Assembly (NCBI RefSeq): GCF_000711875.1
Contig: NZ_JONM01000001.1
Coordinates: 351,934 to 415,933, forward strand
Direction of reading: 5' to 3'
Length of the DNA stretch: 64,000 nt
From: Andreprevotia chitinilytica DSM 18519
Lineage (GTDB): Bacteria > Pseudomonadota > Gammaproteobacteria > Burkholderiales > Chitinibacteraceae
Below, one piece after another: positions 8,674 to 19,382 of this stretch; the first letter of the stretch is position 1; the number at the start of each line of letters is the position of its first letter. The position numbers and the translations under genes are program-made. Under the pieces are notes generated by a model, which saw only the letters and a list, made by a program, of their open reading frames with translations, did not search any database and was not told the origin of the DNA.

Positions 8674-9653
8674 ATCATCCAGAACAAGAAGCAACTGCTG
8701 GCCGCGCAGACATTCCCAGTGTTGGCGCGCGCCTGAAGGCACGACGTGAACAGCTTGGTTTGACGCTTGAGCAGGCAGCCCAACAGCTCAAGCTGACCCG
8801 TACCCAAGTGAATGCCATTGAACGGGACGAGTTTGGTAGTTTGCCAGGCAATACATTTGCACGCGGATTCGTCCGTAACTATGCCCGCTTATTGCAGATA
8901 GACCCCGAGCCGATCCTTGCCGATTTGGTTGCAACGCTGCCGGCCGAGCGAGTGCAGACTGCGTTGCCCAAAGTGCAGGAAGAAGCTGCATTTTCGATGG
9001 GCAGCGTTGGCGGTGGTACCACCGGTCGGCGCATCCAACTTATTCTTGGAGCGCTGATCGGGCTGATCATTAGTGGCGGTGGTGCGTTTTGGTATTTGCA
9101 GCAGCCGGCATCGCCGAGTCTGGACGTACCTGAGGTTGCCTCATCGGCTGTTGCTGCTTCATCGGTGGTGGCTGATATCGCCAGCGAGGCCGTTGCAATC
9201 AGCGATGAAGAAGTAAAGGCCAGTTCGCCAGCTTCGTCAGTGGTTGTAATGGCCGCTGCATCGGCTGTTGCGAGCAGCGTTTCAGCAAAGGTGGCCGCGT
9301 CGGTTCCTGCGACAATTAGCGCTAGCGTTGCCAAGGCTGCATCCGTTGCGAGCGGCGTCAAATCCGCTCCGATAGCAAGCGCGGTAAAATCTGCGGCTGC
9401 CTCGTCAGTAGTCGGTAACGGCGAAGTCCGCATCGTTGCTGAAGCGGATAGCTGGGTGCAGGTTTTTGACGGCAACGGTAACAAATTGATCTCCGAGATC
9501 GTCAAGCAAGGTGAGAGTCGTTCGGTTGGCGGTAAGCCGCCGTATCGCTTGAAGATCGGTAATGCACCGAAGACCCGTCTTTACTTGCGTGGTCAGGCCA
9601 TTGATCTGACCGGATATACCAAGACCGACGTGGCTACCCTCGAATTGAAATAA
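8670..9653 (+). CDS. rodZ: Cytoskeletal protein RodZ
   Basis: Bitopic MreB partner in rod-shape morphogenesis, 327 residues. A cytoplasmic HTH_25 domain ([20 protein letters not shown], about 18-37) is followed by one membrane helix near 125-147 ([20 protein letters not shown]). The C-terminal DUF4115 beta-domain ends the protein ([18 protein letters not shown] onward). The periplasmic linker, about 155-250, is almost all Ala, Ser and Val rather than the Pro-rich linker common elsewhere. It is translationally coupled to pilF and followed by ispG, as in many proteobacteria. Confidence 0.93.
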   Translation: MNHPEQEATAGRADIPSVGARLKARREQLGLTLEQAAQQLKLTRTQVNAIERDEFGSLPGNTFARGFVRNYARLLQIDPEPILADLVATLPAERVQTALPKVQEEAAFSMGSVGGGTTGRRIQLILGALIGLIISGGGAFWYLQQPASPSLDVPEVASSAVAASSVVADIASEAVAISDEEVKASSPASSVVVMAAASAVASSVSAKVAASVPATISASVAKAASVASGVKSAPIASAVKSAAASSVVGNGEVRIVAEADSWVQVFDGNGNKLISEIVKQGESRSVGGKPPYRLKIGNAPKTRLYLRGQAIDLTGYTKTDVATLELK

Positions 9654-9666
9654 AAGAAGTTTTCTC

Positions 9667-10944
9667 ATGAGTGACGTTCTGATTCCCCGCCGGCAAACCC
9701 GCCAAGTACAAGTAGGTAACGTCTGGGTTGGCAGTGACCACCCGGTCATGGTCCAGTCGATGACCAATACCGATACCGTGGATGCGGAAGGCACCGCGCG
9801 GCAAATTTTCGAGCTGTGGCGTGCTGGCTCCGAAGCGGTTCGCATCACGGTGAATAGCCCCGAGGCTGCGGCCCAGGTCGCCACCATCAAGACCAAGCTC
9901 GAAAATTGGGGTTGCAAGGTGCCAATCGTTGGCGACTTCCACTTCAATGGCGACCGACTGCTGCGGGACTACCCTGACTGCGCCGAAGCATTGGCGAAGT
10001 ACCGGATCAACCCTGGCAACGTGGGCAAAGGCAGTAAGCGCGACGAGAAGTTCGCCTTCATGATCGAGAAGGCCATCGAGTACGACAAGCCGGTGCGTAT
10101 TGGCGTCAACTGGGGGTCGCTGGATCAGGCAATGGCGACCAAGCTCATGGACGAAAACGCCAAGTTGGCCAAGCCGCTGCCTGTTGAAGCCATCATGCGC
10201 GAAGCGCTGATCCGCTCGGCACTCGAATCGGCTGATCAGGCGATTGGTTGGGGCTTGTCGGCCGACAAGATCATCCTCTCGTGCAAGGTTTCGCACGTGC
10301 AGGATTTGATCGCTGTCTATCGCGATCTTGGCGCACGTTGTGATTACCCCTTGCACCTTGGTTTGACTGAGGCGGGCATGGGTTCCAAGGGGATCGTTGC
10401 ATCGAGCGCGGCGCTGGCGGTGCTATTGCAAGAAGGCATTGGCGACACGATTCGTATCTCCCTTACCCCGGAGCCGGGCGGCGACCGTACCAAGGAAATC
10501 ATCGTTGCACAGGAGTTGTTGCAGACCATGGGTTTGCGCAGCTTTACACCACTGGTGACGGCCTGCCCTGGTTGCGGCCGGACGACTTCCACTGTTTTCC
10601 AGGAATTGGCTCGCGACATTCAAGACTTCCTGCGCGTGCAGATGCCGGTGTGGCGTGATGCCTATCCGGGCGTGGAAGAAATGAAGGTCGCCGTCATGGG
10701 ATGTGTCGTGAACGGCCCGGGTGAATCCAAGCTGGCCGATATCGGTATTTCACTGCCCGGCACCGGTGAGGTTCCGGTTTGTCCGGTTTATGTCGACGGC
10801 GAGAAAACGGTGACGCTCAAGGGCGAGCAAGTGGCCGTCGAGTTCCAGGCGATCGTCGAAGACTACGTCAAGACACGCTACGGCGCGGGCGGTGCCAAAC
10901 GTGCCGAAGCAGTTAACAAGACGATCCCGTTGAAGGTCATTTGA
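9667..10944 (+). CDS. ispG: 4-hydroxy-3-methylbut-2-enyl-diphosphate synthase
   Basis: Fe4S4 enzyme of the MEP isoprenoid pathway that reduces MEcPP to HMBPP. The 425-residue length matches the longer beta-proteobacterial form rather than the ~372-residue E. coli one. The N-terminal [12 protein letters not shown] and [13 protein letters not shown] segments are typical. The cluster cysteines lie in TACPGCGRT and, further on, [12 protein letters not shown]. It starts 14 bp after rodZ and belongs to the same run of genes. Confidence 0.98.
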   Translation: MSDVLIPRRQTRQVQVGNVWVGSDHPVMVQSMTNTDTVDAEGTARQIFELWRAGSEAVRITVNSPEAAAQVATIKTKLENWGCKVPIVGDFHFNGDRLLRDYPDCAEALAKYRINPGNVGKGSKRDEKFAFMIEKAIEYDKPVRIGVNWGSLDQAMATKLMDENAKLAKPLPVEAIMREALIRSALESADQAIGWGLSADKIILSCKVSHVQDLIAVYRDLGARCDYPLHLGLTEAGMGSKGIVASSAALAVLLQEGIGDTIRISLTPEPGGDRTKEIIVAQELLQTMGLRSFTPLVTACPGCGRTTSTVFQELARDIQDFLRVQMPVWRDAYPGVEEMKVAVMGCVVNGPGESKLADIGISLPGTGEVPVCPVYVDGEKTVTLKGEQVAVEFQAIVEDYVKTRYGAGGAKRAEAVNKTIPLKVI

Positions 10945-11022
10945 TTTTTCGTGAGATGTGAAGTGTGCTGCAAGAGCATCACGCTTCATGTTTCATGTCT
11001 TCCATTCCACAGGTTGTAGAAC

Positions 11023-12294
11023 ATGAGTAAAACCATCTCGGGCATCCGCGGCATGAATGATGTATTGCCGGCGGATTCCCCTCGCTGGCTGCATTTCGAA
11101 GCCGTCGTACGCGATTGGCTGGCCGCCTATGGCTATCAGCAGCTTCGCACCCCGATCGTTGAGGCAACCGCACTCTTTGTGCGCGGTGTGGGCGAGCATA
11201 CCGATATCGTCGAGAAGGAAATGTACGCCTTCGAGGACAGCCTCAATGGTGAGCAGCTGGTGCTGCGTCCCGAAGGGACCGCTGGCTGCGTCCGAGCTTG
11301 TATCGAGCACGGGCTGCTCTACAACCAGACGCAGCGCTTGTGGTACACCGGGCCAATGTTCCGGCACGAGCGTCCGCAAAAAGGACGTTATCGTCAGTTC
11401 CATCAAGTTGGTGTCGAAGCATTCGGCTTTGCCGGTCCAGAGGTCGACGCTGAACTGATCGTCATGCTGGCAGATCTGTGGCAACGTTTGGGGCTGACTG
11501 GCCTATCGCTGGAGCTCAACTCACTGGGCGATGCAGCAGAGCGTGCGGCGCATCGGGCTGAATTGATCGCTTATCTGGAACAGCACGTGGACATCCTTGA
11601 CGAGGATGGCAAGCGCAGGCTTCATACCAATCCTTTGCGTGTGCTCGATACCAAGAACCCGGCGATGCAGGCGATGGCTGAGCATGCGCCGAAACTGTCC
11701 GACTTCCTTGGCGCTGAATCGCATACCCATTTCGAGCGCGTCAAGGCGCTGCTCGACGACGCCAGCATTGCATACAAACTGAATAATCGACTCGTTCGCG
11801 GTCTTGATTATTACAATCGAACCGTTTTTGAGTGGACGACGACTGAGCTTGGCGCGCAAGCAACTGTGGCCGCCGGTGGCCGTTACGATGGTCTCGTTGA
11901 GCAACTCGGTGGCAAGCCGTGCCCCGGGGTTGGTTTTGGAATTGGCATTGAGCGTTTGTTGTTGCTGACGGAAGCGCAGTCCGTCTCGATTCCCGCCAAT
12001 GCACCCGATGTTTATCTGATCAATGACGGGGAAGCGGCCGGTCGCGCCGCGTTCAAGACCGCGAACGCATTGCGCGCCGCCGGCTTGAAGGTGGTACTGC
12101 ACGCAGGCGGTGGCAGTTTCAAGTCCCAGTTCAAGAAGGCGGATGCTTCTGGCGCCCGTTTTGCCGTTGTGATCGGAGAGTCCGAAGCCGAGGTTGGCAC
12201 CGCCAATCTCAAGCGTCTTACCGGTGACGGCGCCGGAGAACAAATCACTTTGCCGCAAGCTGAGCTGGCGGCACGAATCACCGCTACGGCATAA
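11023..12294 (+). CDS. hisS: Histidyl-tRNA synthetase
   Basis: Class II aminoacyl-tRNA synthetase of 423 residues. Motif 2 appears as [17 protein letters not shown] and motif 3 as [11 protein letters not shown]. The His-specific [15 protein letters not shown] and AAGGRYDGL signatures are present, and a C-terminal anticodon-binding domain follows. The paralog hisZ at about 19.4 kb lacks this aminoacylation context. It lies 78 bp after ispG. Confidence 0.98.
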   Translation: MSKTISGIRGMNDVLPADSPRWLHFEAVVRDWLAAYGYQQLRTPIVEATALFVRGVGEHTDIVEKEMYAFEDSLNGEQLVLRPEGTAGCVRACIEHGLLYNQTQRLWYTGPMFRHERPQKGRYRQFHQVGVEAFGFAGPEVDAELIVMLADLWQRLGLTGLSLELNSLGDAAERAAHRAELIAYLEQHVDILDEDGKRRLHTNPLRVLDTKNPAMQAMAEHAPKLSDFLGAESHTHFERVKALLDDASIAYKLNNRLVRGLDYYNRTVFEWTTTELGAQATVAAGGRYDGLVEQLGGKPCPGVGFGIGIERLLLLTEAQSVSIPANAPDVYLINDGEAAGRAAFKTANALRAAGLKVVLHAGGGSFKSQFKKADASGARFAVVIGESEAEVGTANLKRLTGDGAGEQITLPQAELAARITATA

Positions 12295-12347
12295 TCCGGG
12301 GCGGCTTTACTTTATTGAGCGGCATTGCGTCGCAAGGATAACGAAAA

Positions 12348-12977
12348 ATGGCTTTTGATCTGCAAGAACAAGAACAAATCGCCGAGCTGAAGGCATGGTG
12401 GCAAGACTGGGGCAGATACCTGGCGGTAGCAGTTGTCGCGGGCCTCGTAGGCTATGCAGGTTGGCAGGGCTGGAGCTCGTACCAAGAGAAGCAGGCGCAT
12501 GCGGCTGCCGAAATTTACGTCAAGGTTGAAGTGCTTGGGGCCACCGATGCAGCCAAGCTTCGTCCGGATGTTGAAAAGCTGCAAAACGAATATGCCGGTA
12601 CCGGTTACGCTGCCCGTGCCACGTTATTGCTAGCCAAGGCATTTGCCGATGCCGGCGACTTCAAGTCTGCCACCACCCAGTTGCAATGGGTTGCGGGCCA
12701 TGCGGATGAAGCTGGGCTGCGCGATGCAGCTCGTCTGCGGATTGCTGCCGTTGCACTTGATCAGAAGCAATACGATGCCGCACTGGCTGCATTGCAAGGG
12801 CGCGAAGAAGAGGCATCCATGCCGCTCTTCTCGGAAATGCGCGGTGACATCATGATCGAAAAGGGTGATGTTGCCGGTGCGCGTGACGCGTACAAGCAAA
12901 CGCTCGCCAAACTGGAAAAAGGCGCGCCGAATTATCAGTTCGTCGAGGTCAAACTCGCAGCATTGGGGAACTCCTGA
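12348..12977 (+). CDS. yfgM: YfgM-family ancillary Sec/BAM protein
   Basis: Inner-membrane protein of 209 residues. It has a short cytoplasmic start, one membrane helix (about 26-44, YLAVAVVAGLVGYAGW) and a periplasmic TPR-like domain. YfgM in E. coli is a SecYEG-associated, PpiD-linked chaperone component. The DLQEQEQIAELKAWWQDWG opening and the place between hisS and bamB are diagnostic of the family. The bamB start lies one base after the stop, which argues for joint translation. Confidence 0.92.
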   Translation: MAFDLQEQEQIAELKAWWQDWGRYLAVAVVAGLVGYAGWQGWSSYQEKQAHAAAEIYVKVEVLGATDAAKLRPDVEKLQNEYAGTGYAARATLLLAKAFADAGDFKSATTQLQWVAGHADEAGLRDAARLRIAAVALDQKQYDAALAALQGREEEASMPLFSEMRGDIMIEKGDVAGARDAYKQTLAKLEKGAPNYQFVEVKLAALGNS

Positions 12978-12978
12978 T

Positions 12979-14139
12979 ATGACGATGGTGGTATTGGCTG
13001 GCAATAAGTCGGCTCGTATTCTTGGCCTCGCCGCCCTTGCGGCAGCGCTGTTGGCCGGTTGTGGTGCTGTGAGCAATGCGCCCACGCCATCGCCGTTGCC
13101 GGCAGTGCAAAACAAGGTGGGTGCGACGGTTGCCTGGCGCACGAATATCGGCGCCCAGACTGATTTCCGTTTCCTGCCCGCGCAATTGGGCAGCGATAAG
13201 CTGGTTGTTGCTGGTGCTGCGAATACGCTTGCACTGCTTAACGTCGATACCGGCGCGAAGCTGTGGCAAGTCCAGCTTGAAAAGCCAGTGGCTGGCGGTG
13301 TCGGCGCCAATGGTGACCTGATCGCAGTTGGCACGCTCAAGGGTGAGTTGTTTGCCTTCGGTGACGATGGCAAGTCGCGCTGGAAGGTGCAGTTGTCCAG
13401 CGAAATCATTGCACCACCGACTATTGCGCAAAATATCGTCATGGTTCGCACCGGGGATGGCCGCATTAGCGGTTTGTCTGCCAAGGACGGCAGCCGGGTC
13501 TGGCAATTCCAGCGCCAATTGCCGGCGTTGACGCTGCGTAACTTCGCACCGATGGCGGTGGTTGAAGGCTCTGCGTTGGCTGGTTTGGCTGGTGGTCGTC
13601 TCGTTGCGCTCGGTATCGTTGATGGTCGCGTATTGTGGGATAGCCCGGTGGCCTTGCCGCGTGGCGCGACTGAGCTTGAGCGGGTCGCCGACGTGGTGTC
13701 CGCGCCGGTGGTGACCGGCAATCAGGTTTGTGCCGCCGCCTATCAAGGCCGCGTGAGCTGCTTTAGCGTGCTGAATGGCACACTGGCTTGGTCGCGTGAA
13801 GCATCCAGCTTTTCCGGCGTAGCGGTGGATAGCGATCACCTCTATCTCGTCGATGCTGAAGGTGCAGTACAAGCATTCGAGCGGATCAGCGGGCGCAGCC
13901 TGTGGCGGCAAGACAAGCTCGTCGCACGCAGCGTCGGCTCACCGGCGATCGTGAACGGAAAAGTCGCCGTTGCCGATTACGAAGGTTATGTTCACTTCCT
14001 TAATCCGGAAGACGGTAGTCTGGTTGGTCAATTGGCCACCGATGGCAGCCGTATCGCAGCCGCACCGCAAGCGATCAACGACAAGTTGATCGTGCAAACG
14101 CAGTCGGGCAATGTATTTGCCCTCAAAGTGAATAAGTAA
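12979..14139 (+). CDS. bamB: Outer membrane assembly lipoprotein BamB
   Basis: Beta-propeller lipoprotein subunit of the BAM complex that inserts outer-membrane proteins. The ATG at 12979 gives a 386-residue precursor. Its signal ends in the lipobox LLAGC (Cys about 29), so it is anchored in the outer membrane. PQQ-type propeller blades repeat through the chain, for example [27 protein letters not shown] and [10 protein letters not shown] longer reading frame upstream overlaps yfgM and lacks the signal position, so it was not used. The stop shares one base with the der start. Confidence 0.95.
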   Translation: MTMVVLAGNKSARILGLAALAAALLAGCGAVSNAPTPSPLPAVQNKVGATVAWRTNIGAQTDFRFLPAQLGSDKLVVAGAANTLALLNVDTGAKLWQVQLEKPVAGGVGANGDLIAVGTLKGELFAFGDDGKSRWKVQLSSEIIAPPTIAQNIVMVRTGDGRISGLSAKDGSRVWQFQRQLPALTLRNFAPMAVVEGSALAGLAGGRLVALGIVDGRVLWDSPVALPRGATELERVADVVSAPVVTGNQVCAAAYQGRVSCFSVLNGTLAWSREASSFSGVAVDSDHLYLVDAEGAVQAFERISGRSLWRQDKLVARSVGSPAIVNGKVAVADYEGYVHFLNPEDGSLVGQLATDGSRIAAAPQAINDKLIVQTQSGNVFALKVNK

Positions 14140-15512
14140 TGAAACCCACAATTGCATTGGTCGGTCGTCCCAACGTCGGCAAATCGACGTTGTTCAACCG
14201 GTTGACCAAGACGCGCGATGCGCTGGTTGCCGACCAGCCCGGTTTGACGCGCGATCGCCACTACGGCCACGGACGTGTTGGCGAAAAACCTTACTTTGTC
14301 GTCGATACTGGTGGTTTCGAGCCGGTCGTTGATGAAGGCATCATGTTTGAAATGGCCCGTCAGACGCTGCAAGCGGTTGACGAGGCCGACGCCATCGTCT
14401 TTATCGTCGATGGCCGTGTTGGCATCACGCCGCAAGACAAGATCATTGCCCAGCGCTTGCGCCAGATTGATCGCCCGGTTTGGGTGGCGGTGAATAAGGT
14501 CGAGGGCATGCAGCGCGCGGTGGTTACGGCAGACTTTTTCGAGCTGGGCTTGGGCGATCCCGTTGCCATCTCGGCCAGTCACGGCGAGGGTGTTCGCGAT
14601 CTCATCAACGAAGTGCTCGAACGCTTTGAAGTGCCCGTTGAAGAAGAGGCGGCAGATCATCCCAAATTCGCCATCGTTGGCAGACCGAACGTCGGCAAGT
14701 CGACGCTGGTCAATGCAGTACTCGGTGAAGAACGCGTGATCGCGTTTGACCAGCCGGGCACGACGCGCGATTCGGTTTACATCGACTTCGAGCGTGGCGA
14801 AAAGCCCTATACGATCATCGACACCGCTGGTGTACGTAAGCGCGGCAAGGTAACCGAGATGATCGAGAAGTTCTCGGTGATCAAGACCATGCAGGCGATT
14901 GAAGACGCGAATGTGGCGGTGCTCGTGCTGGATGCCATGCAGGAAGTGTCAGATCAGGACGCGCGTGTTGCGAGCTTCGTGCTCGAGTCGGGCCGCGCAC
15001 TGGTTGTTGCAGTCAACAAGTGGGAAGCGGCAACGCAAGAGCAGCGTGATCGCATCAAACGCGAGATTGATCGGAAGCTGGCATTTCTGGATTTTGCCAA
15101 GTTCCATTACATCTCGGCGCTGGCGGGGCAGGGCGTGGGTGACTTGTTCAAGTCGATTGATCAGGCGTATCACGCTGCCATGATCAAGATTCCAACGCCT
15201 AAACTGACTAAGGCATTGCAGTTGGCGATTGAGCGTCAACAGCCGCCGTTGGCTGGCAAAGTTCGCCCGAAGATGCGTTATGCCCACCAAGGGGGCATGA
15301 ATCCGCCGGTCGTCATCATTCACGGCAATGCGCTCAATCTTGTGCCCGCGTCATATTGGCGTTATCTGGAACATAGCTTCATGAAGCTATTCAAATTGCA
15401 GGGCACACCGCTGCGGGTGCAATTCAAGATGAGCGAAAATCCGTACGATGACAAGACAGCGCCGCGCAAACCAGGTATCCATCCTGGTCGCCGGAAAAAC
15501 GCAGATCGGTAA
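14139..15512 (+). CDS. der: Ribosome-assembly GTPase Der (EngA)
   Basis: Double-GTPase needed for 50S subunit maturation, 457 residues. Two G1 motifs GRPNVGKS occur, at about 8-15 and again near 181, each with its own DTGG/DTAG and NK(V/W)E elements. A C-terminal KH-like domain ends in a basic tail (GIHPGRRKN). It directly follows bamB with a 1-nt overlap and ends the ndk-der run. A small GCCTGCC-type hairpin (15537-15552) lies between der and hfq but lacks a clear T-run. Confidence 0.98.
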   Translation: MKPTIALVGRPNVGKSTLFNRLTKTRDALVADQPGLTRDRHYGHGRVGEKPYFVVDTGGFEPVVDEGIMFEMARQTLQAVDEADAIVFIVDGRVGITPQDKIIAQRLRQIDRPVWVAVNKVEGMQRAVVTADFFELGLGDPVAISASHGEGVRDLINEVLERFEVPVEEEAADHPKFAIVGRPNVGKSTLVNAVLGEERVIAFDQPGTTRDSVYIDFERGEKPYTIIDTAGVRKRGKVTEMIEKFSVIKTMQAIEDANVAVLVLDAMQEVSDQDARVASFVLESGRALVVAVNKWEAATQEQRDRIKREIDRKLAFLDFAKFHYISALAGQGVGDLFKSIDQAYHAAMIKIPTPKLTKALQLAIERQQPPLAGKVRPKMRYAHQGGMNPPVVIIHGNALNLVPASYWRYLEHSFMKLFKLQGTPLRVQFKMSENPYDDKTAPRKPGIHPGRRKNADR

Positions 15513-15621
15513 GTCTTAGCTGAGTAACTTGGTAATCCTGCCTATTGGCAGGGTTCGGGTTTTATACTATAAGCGTAAGCGTGCTGCTGTATTACCTATA
15601 ACAACGCATCGGAGAACAAAA

Positions 15622-15885
15622 ATGAGTGCCAAGGGGCAAATGCTGCAGGATCCGTTTCTGAACGTACTGCGCAAGGAACACGTTCCGGTTTATATCTACC
15701 TCGTCAACGGGATCAAGTTGCAAGGCCAGATCGAGTCGTTCGATCAGTACGTTGTGTTGTTGCGCAACAACGTGACGCAGATGGTCTACAAGCACGCGAT
15801 TTCAACGGTTGTGCCGTCTCGGCCAGTTTCGATTCCGCATGAACACTCGCAACAGGCCGCCGCCGCGCCGGAAGCCGAGGCCTGA
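15622..15885 (+). CDS. hfq: RNA chaperone Hfq
   Basis: Sm-like hexameric RNA chaperone that pairs small RNAs with mRNAs. The ATG at 15622 (GGAGAACAAAA before it) gives 87 residues, a short-tail Hfq. Sm1 is [20 protein letters not shown] and Sm2 is [14 protein letters not shown], both nearly identical to E. coli. The C-terminal tail is only about 15 residues, [11 protein letters not shown]. It is followed by a terminator and then hflX, the classic hfq-hflXKC order. Confidence 0.98.
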   Translation: MSAKGQMLQDPFLNVLRKEHVPVYIYLVNGIKLQGQIESFDQYVVLLRNNVTQMVYKHAISTVVPSRPVSIPHEHSQQAAAAPEAEA

Positions 15886-15901
15886 TTCAAGGTTTCCGCA
15901 A

Positions 15902-15935
15902 AAAACCCCGGCAAGCGCAGGCCTGCCGGGGTTTT
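15902..15935 (+). terminator. Rho-independent terminator after hfq
   Basis: A 12-nt inverted repeat (15902-15913 and 15924-15935) with a GC-rich CCCCGGCA core and a T-run after it. It would separate hfq mRNA from hflX, implying that hflX has its own promoter or is reached by read-through. Confidence 0.88.
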
Positions 15936-15980
15936 CCATTCTGATTTACCCCTCTATTTTACCAAGCACCTTGGATATCC

Positions 15981-17093
15981 ATGTTTGAACGCCACAAAGG
16001 TGGTGATGCCGCTGTATTGGTCTGCCTCGATTTCAACGAGCCGGACTACCGCGATGGTGTCGATGAATTCGTCCAATTGGTCGAAAGCGCTGGCGTGCAG
16101 CCGCTACATATTGTCGAAGGCAAACGCGCCCGGCCTGATCCGCGATTTTTCGCCGGCTCCGGCAAAGTCGAAGAAATTGCCGAGGTGGTGAGGGCGCAGG
16201 GGGCGGAAATGGTGATTTTCAATCACCAATTGTCGCCGGCGCAGGAGCGCAATCTTGAAGCCGCGATCCAATGCCGCGTGCTTGATCGCACGACCTTAAT
16301 TCTGGATATCTTCGCCCAACGTGCCCGCACTGCAGAGGGCAAGTTGCAGGTCGAGTTGGCGCAGCTTGCGCACATCCAGACTCGACTGATTCGAGGCTGG
16401 ACTCACCTTGAACGCCAGAAGGGCGGTATCGGTTTGCGCGGCCCGGGTGAAACCCAGCTTGAAACCGACCGCCGCTTGATCGGTTTGCGCGTTAAGCGCT
16501 TGCGCGCCCAGCTTGCCACTGCGCAGAAGCAACGTTCTACCCAACGCAAGGCACGTGTCCGCCGGGGTGAGTTCAGCATTTCAATCGTTGGCTATACCAA
16601 TGCCGGCAAATCAACGCTTTTCAATTCGCTGACCAAGGCTAAGATTTACGCGGCGGATCAATTGTTTGCGACGCTGGATACAACATCGCGCAAGTTGTTT
16701 CTGGATGCGGATCATTCCGTGGTGATTTCGGATACGGTCGGTTTTATCCGCAATCTGCCACATACTTTGGTTGCGGCATTCCGGGCTACGCTGGAAGAAA
16801 CCATCGAAGCGGATTTGCTATTGCACGTTGTTGATATCAATCATCCGATGCGTGAGATGCAGGTCGAGGCTGTCAATCATGTTTTGCGTGAAATTGGCGC
16901 AGAACGCATTGATCAATTGATGGTCTGGAACAAGATTGATCTGAAGGGCGCTGAGCCAGCGGTCGAGCGGGATGAGTATGGTAAAATCCGTGCCGTGCGT
17001 GTCAGTGCTGTGCAAGGTGGCGGGCTTGATATACTGCGCGCCGCTCTCGTCGAAACAATGAGCCAATCCCGCGAGGAAAACGAGACTCCATGA
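15981..17093 (+). CDS. hflX: Ribosome-associated GTPase HflX
   Basis: GTPase that binds and splits 50S/70S ribosomes, for example under heat stress. It has 370 residues. The N-terminal HflX domain carries RPDPRFFAGSGKVEE, and a coiled helical pair with GGIGLRGPGETQLETDRR follows. The G domain has G1 at GYTNAGKSTLFN, DTVGFI and NKID. The stop overlaps the hflK start (ATGA). Confidence 0.97.
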   Translation: MFERHKGGDAAVLVCLDFNEPDYRDGVDEFVQLVESAGVQPLHIVEGKRARPDPRFFAGSGKVEEIAEVVRAQGAEMVIFNHQLSPAQERNLEAAIQCRVLDRTTLILDIFAQRARTAEGKLQVELAQLAHIQTRLIRGWTHLERQKGGIGLRGPGETQLETDRRLIGLRVKRLRAQLATAQKQRSTQRKARVRRGEFSISIVGYTNAGKSTLFNSLTKAKIYAADQLFATLDTTSRKLFLDADHSVVISDTVGFIRNLPHTLVAAFRATLEETIEADLLLHVVDINHPMREMQVEAVNHVLREIGAERIDQLMVWNKIDLKGAEPAVERDEYGKIRAVRVSAVQGGGLDILRAALVETMSQSREENETP

Positions 17094-18244
17094 GCCAAAA
17101 CGATCCACAGTGGGGCGGTCGCCGCAATGGCCCGCCTGATCTGGGCGAAATTTTCCGCAATCTGAGCAACAAGCTGTCCCGCCTGTTCGGCAGCAATGGT
17201 CGCGCCCCGCAACCTGGTGGTGGTTCGCTGGGGTCGACGGGCGCTGTTGTCATCGTCGCCGTGTTGTTGGTCTTGTGGGGGGGCTCCAGCTTTTACGTTG
17301 TCGATGAGCGCGAAAATGCGGTCATCACCCGTTTTGGCCGCTACATCGGCACGGTCGAGAATTCCGGTCTGCATTGGCATCTACCTTGGCCGATCGAGCG
17401 GCGTGAACTGGTTAACGTCACCGAAATCCGCAGTCTTGAAGTAGGTACACGCGCCGAGGGCAATGCCTCGCGTGACGAAGCCATCATGCTGACGGAAGAC
17501 CAGAACATCATCGAAGTCCAGCTTGAGATTCAGTACACACTCAAGTCCGCCAAGGACTTTGTCTTCAATAACCGCAAGGACAACCGCGAAGGCGGCGATC
17601 TCGTCAAACAGGCCGCTGAGACGTCGATTCGCGAAGTCGTTGGCCGGAATAGCGTCGATTTCGTGCTGAACGAAGGGCGCGGCAAGATCGGTGAAGACAC
17701 CAAGGAAAGCATGCAGGCCTTGCTCGACAAATACCGGACGGGTATTCAGATCGCACGGGTCAACATCTCGGATGTGCAGCCGCCCAACGAAGTGCAGAAC
17801 TCGTTTGCCGACGCGGTCAAGGCGCGCCAGGACCGGCAGCGTTTGATCAACGAAGGTACGGCCTATGCCAACGATGTGGTTCCCAAAGCCAGCGGTACGG
17901 CCTCCGCACTGAAGTTGCAGGCGCAAGGCTACCAGCAGCAAGTCGTCGCTACGGCTGAAGGTGATGCCTCGCGCTTCAAACAGATTGCCGCCGAATATGC
18001 CAAGGCCCCCCAAGTGATGCGTGACCGGATGTATCTCGACACGATGCAAGAGATTTTCCAGAAGACCACCAAGGTGCTGGTGGATCAGAAAGCCGGCAAC
18101 AATCTGCTGTACCTGCCGCTTGATAAGCTGATGCAGCTCAATGCCCCGCCTCAAACACCACCGCCAGCGGCAGCTAACGACGTGCAGGCGCAGCCTGCGC
18201 CAATCCCATCAACCAGCTCGCGTGGCGAGCGCGACGGCCGCTAA
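17090..18244 (+). CDS. hflK: FtsH protease modulator HflK
   Basis: SPFH/prohibitin-family subunit of the HflKC cage around FtsH, 384 residues. A Gly-rich cytoplasmic N-terminus (residues 1-45) is followed by one membrane helix (about 47-65) and the SPFH domain from VDERENAVITRFGRY. A long helical region and a Pro/Ala-rich periplasmic tail end the protein. It is coupled to hflX by a 4-nt overlap and followed at once by hflC. Confidence 0.97.
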   Translation: MSQNDPQWGGRRNGPPDLGEIFRNLSNKLSRLFGSNGRAPQPGGGSLGSTGAVVIVAVLLVLWGGSSFYVVDERENAVITRFGRYIGTVENSGLHWHLPWPIERRELVNVTEIRSLEVGTRAEGNASRDEAIMLTEDQNIIEVQLEIQYTLKSAKDFVFNNRKDNREGGDLVKQAAETSIREVVGRNSVDFVLNEGRGKIGEDTKESMQALLDKYRTGIQIARVNISDVQPPNEVQNSFADAVKARQDRQRLINEGTAYANDVVPKASGTASALKLQAQGYQQQVVATAEGDASRFKQIAAEYAKAPQVMRDRMYLDTMQEIFQKTTKVLVDQKAGNNLLYLPLDKLMQLNAPPQTPPPAAANDVQAQPAPIPSTSSRGERDGR

Positions 18245-18256
18245 GGAGGAATGACC

Positions 18257-19132
18257 ATGAACCGTATTCTTCCTACATTGGCAGTGGTGCTGGTGGTTCT
18301 GTTTGTGTTGAGCATGTCGTTCTTCACGGTTGACCAGCGCCAATACGCCGTTGTGTTCCAGTTCTCTGAAGCCCGACGTGTAATCAAAGAGCCGGGTTTC
18401 CAGTTCAAAGTGCCGCTGCTGCAAGATGTCCGTTTCTTCGACAAACGTATCCAGACCATCGATGAAAATGTGCCGGCTCGGGTGCAGACCATCGAAAAGA
18501 TGAACGTCAAGGTCGACAGCTATATCAAGTACCAGATTGTCGATGTTGAGCGCTATTACAAGGCGGTCGGCCTGGATGAGCGCAAGGCTGTGGATCGGCT
18601 GCGCAATACCGTCAACAACATGCTGCGCGACGAGTTCGGTAAACGCACGGTGCAAGACGTGATTTCCGGCAAGCGTGACGAAGTGATGGATTACGTGCGC
18701 AAAGTGGCCGATTCCGACGCCGCGCGGATTGGTGTGCAAGTGGTCGACGTACGTGTGAAGCGCGTCGAGCTGGAAGACAGCACGCTGGTGTCGGTATACG
18801 AGCGGATGCAGTCCGAGCGTAAAGCGGTAGCGAGCAAGCTGCGCGCTGAAGGTTCGGCCGAGGAAGACCGGATCAAGGCCGATGCCGAGCGGCAAAGGGC
18901 TGTGATTCTTGCTGATGCCTATAACATCGCCCAGCAGCAGAAGGGTGAGGGCGACGCGAAGGCCGCTGCGATTTATGCTGAGGCTTATGGCCGGAATCCG
19001 GAGTTCTACGCGTTCTACAAGAGCCTGGATGCCTACAAGCAGAGCTTCAACAAGAAGAGCGACGTGTTGGTGGTTGATCCGAGCGCTGACTTCTTCAAGT
19101 ACATGAAGAACCCGAAGGGCAACAGCAAGTGA
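18257..19132 (+). CDS. hflC: FtsH protease modulator HflC
   Basis: Second SPFH subunit of the HflKC complex, 291 residues. An N-terminal membrane anchor (MNRILPTLAVVLVVLFVLSM) precedes VDQRQYAVVFQFSE and the SPFH core. Two in-frame ATGs occur. The one at 18257 stands 6-7 nt from the AAGGAGGA ribosome site, while the one at 18251 touches it, so the later start is preferred. The stop overlaps the GTG start of the next gene. Confidence 0.97.
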   Translation: MNRILPTLAVVLVVLFVLSMSFFTVDQRQYAVVFQFSEARRVIKEPGFQFKVPLLQDVRFFDKRIQTIDENVPARVQTIEKMNVKVDSYIKYQIVDVERYYKAVGLDERKAVDRLRNTVNNMLRDEFGKRTVQDVISGKRDEVMDYVRKVADSDAARIGVQVVDVRVKRVELEDSTLVSVYERMQSERKAVASKLRAEGSAEEDRIKADAERQRAVILADAYNIAQQQKGEGDAKAAAIYAEAYGRNPEFYAFYKSLDAYKQSFNKKSDVLVVDPSADFFKYMKNPKGNSK

Positions 19133-19314
19133 ACGGCAGCATTGGCTTAGCGCTGGCTCTGGTTCTGGTATTTGAAGGCATCTTGCCCTTTGCCTCGCCG
19201 GGTGCATGGAAACGCACCATGGGCCGGCTGGCCGAGTGGGAGCCGCGACAAATCCGTATTTTCGGCTTTCTGGTAATGATGGCCGGTTTGCTGATCGCGC
19301 TCGCGCTCCATTAA
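19129..19314 (+). CDS. DUF2065 (YjeT-type) small membrane protein
   Basis: A 61-residue protein with two membrane helices (IGLALALVLVFEGILPF and IFGFLVMMAGLLIALAL) joined by a basic loop, WKRTMGRLAEWEPRQIR. DUF2065/YjeT proteins regularly follow hflC, and their function is unknown. It starts with GTG overlapping the hflC stop, indicating translational coupling. A role with HflKC-FtsH is suggested only by context. Confidence 0.88.
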   Translation: MNGSIGLALALVLVFEGILPFASPGAWKRTMGRLAEWEPRQIRIFGFLVMMAGLLIALALH

Positions 19315-19334
19315 TCCGTTAAAATGATGTCTTC

Positions 19335-19360
19335 AGCCCGCTGGCTTCGGTCGGCGGGCT
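19335..19360 (+). terminator. Possible weak terminator upstream of hisZ
   Basis: A 7-bp inverted repeat, AGCCCGC (19335-19341) with GCGGGCT (19354-19360), followed by TTGGTTTG. It lies between the DUF2065 gene and hisZ. The stem is short and the T-run interrupted, so this is tentative. Confidence 0.4.
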
Positions 19361-19382
19361 TTGGTTTGAATAGAAAACGAAA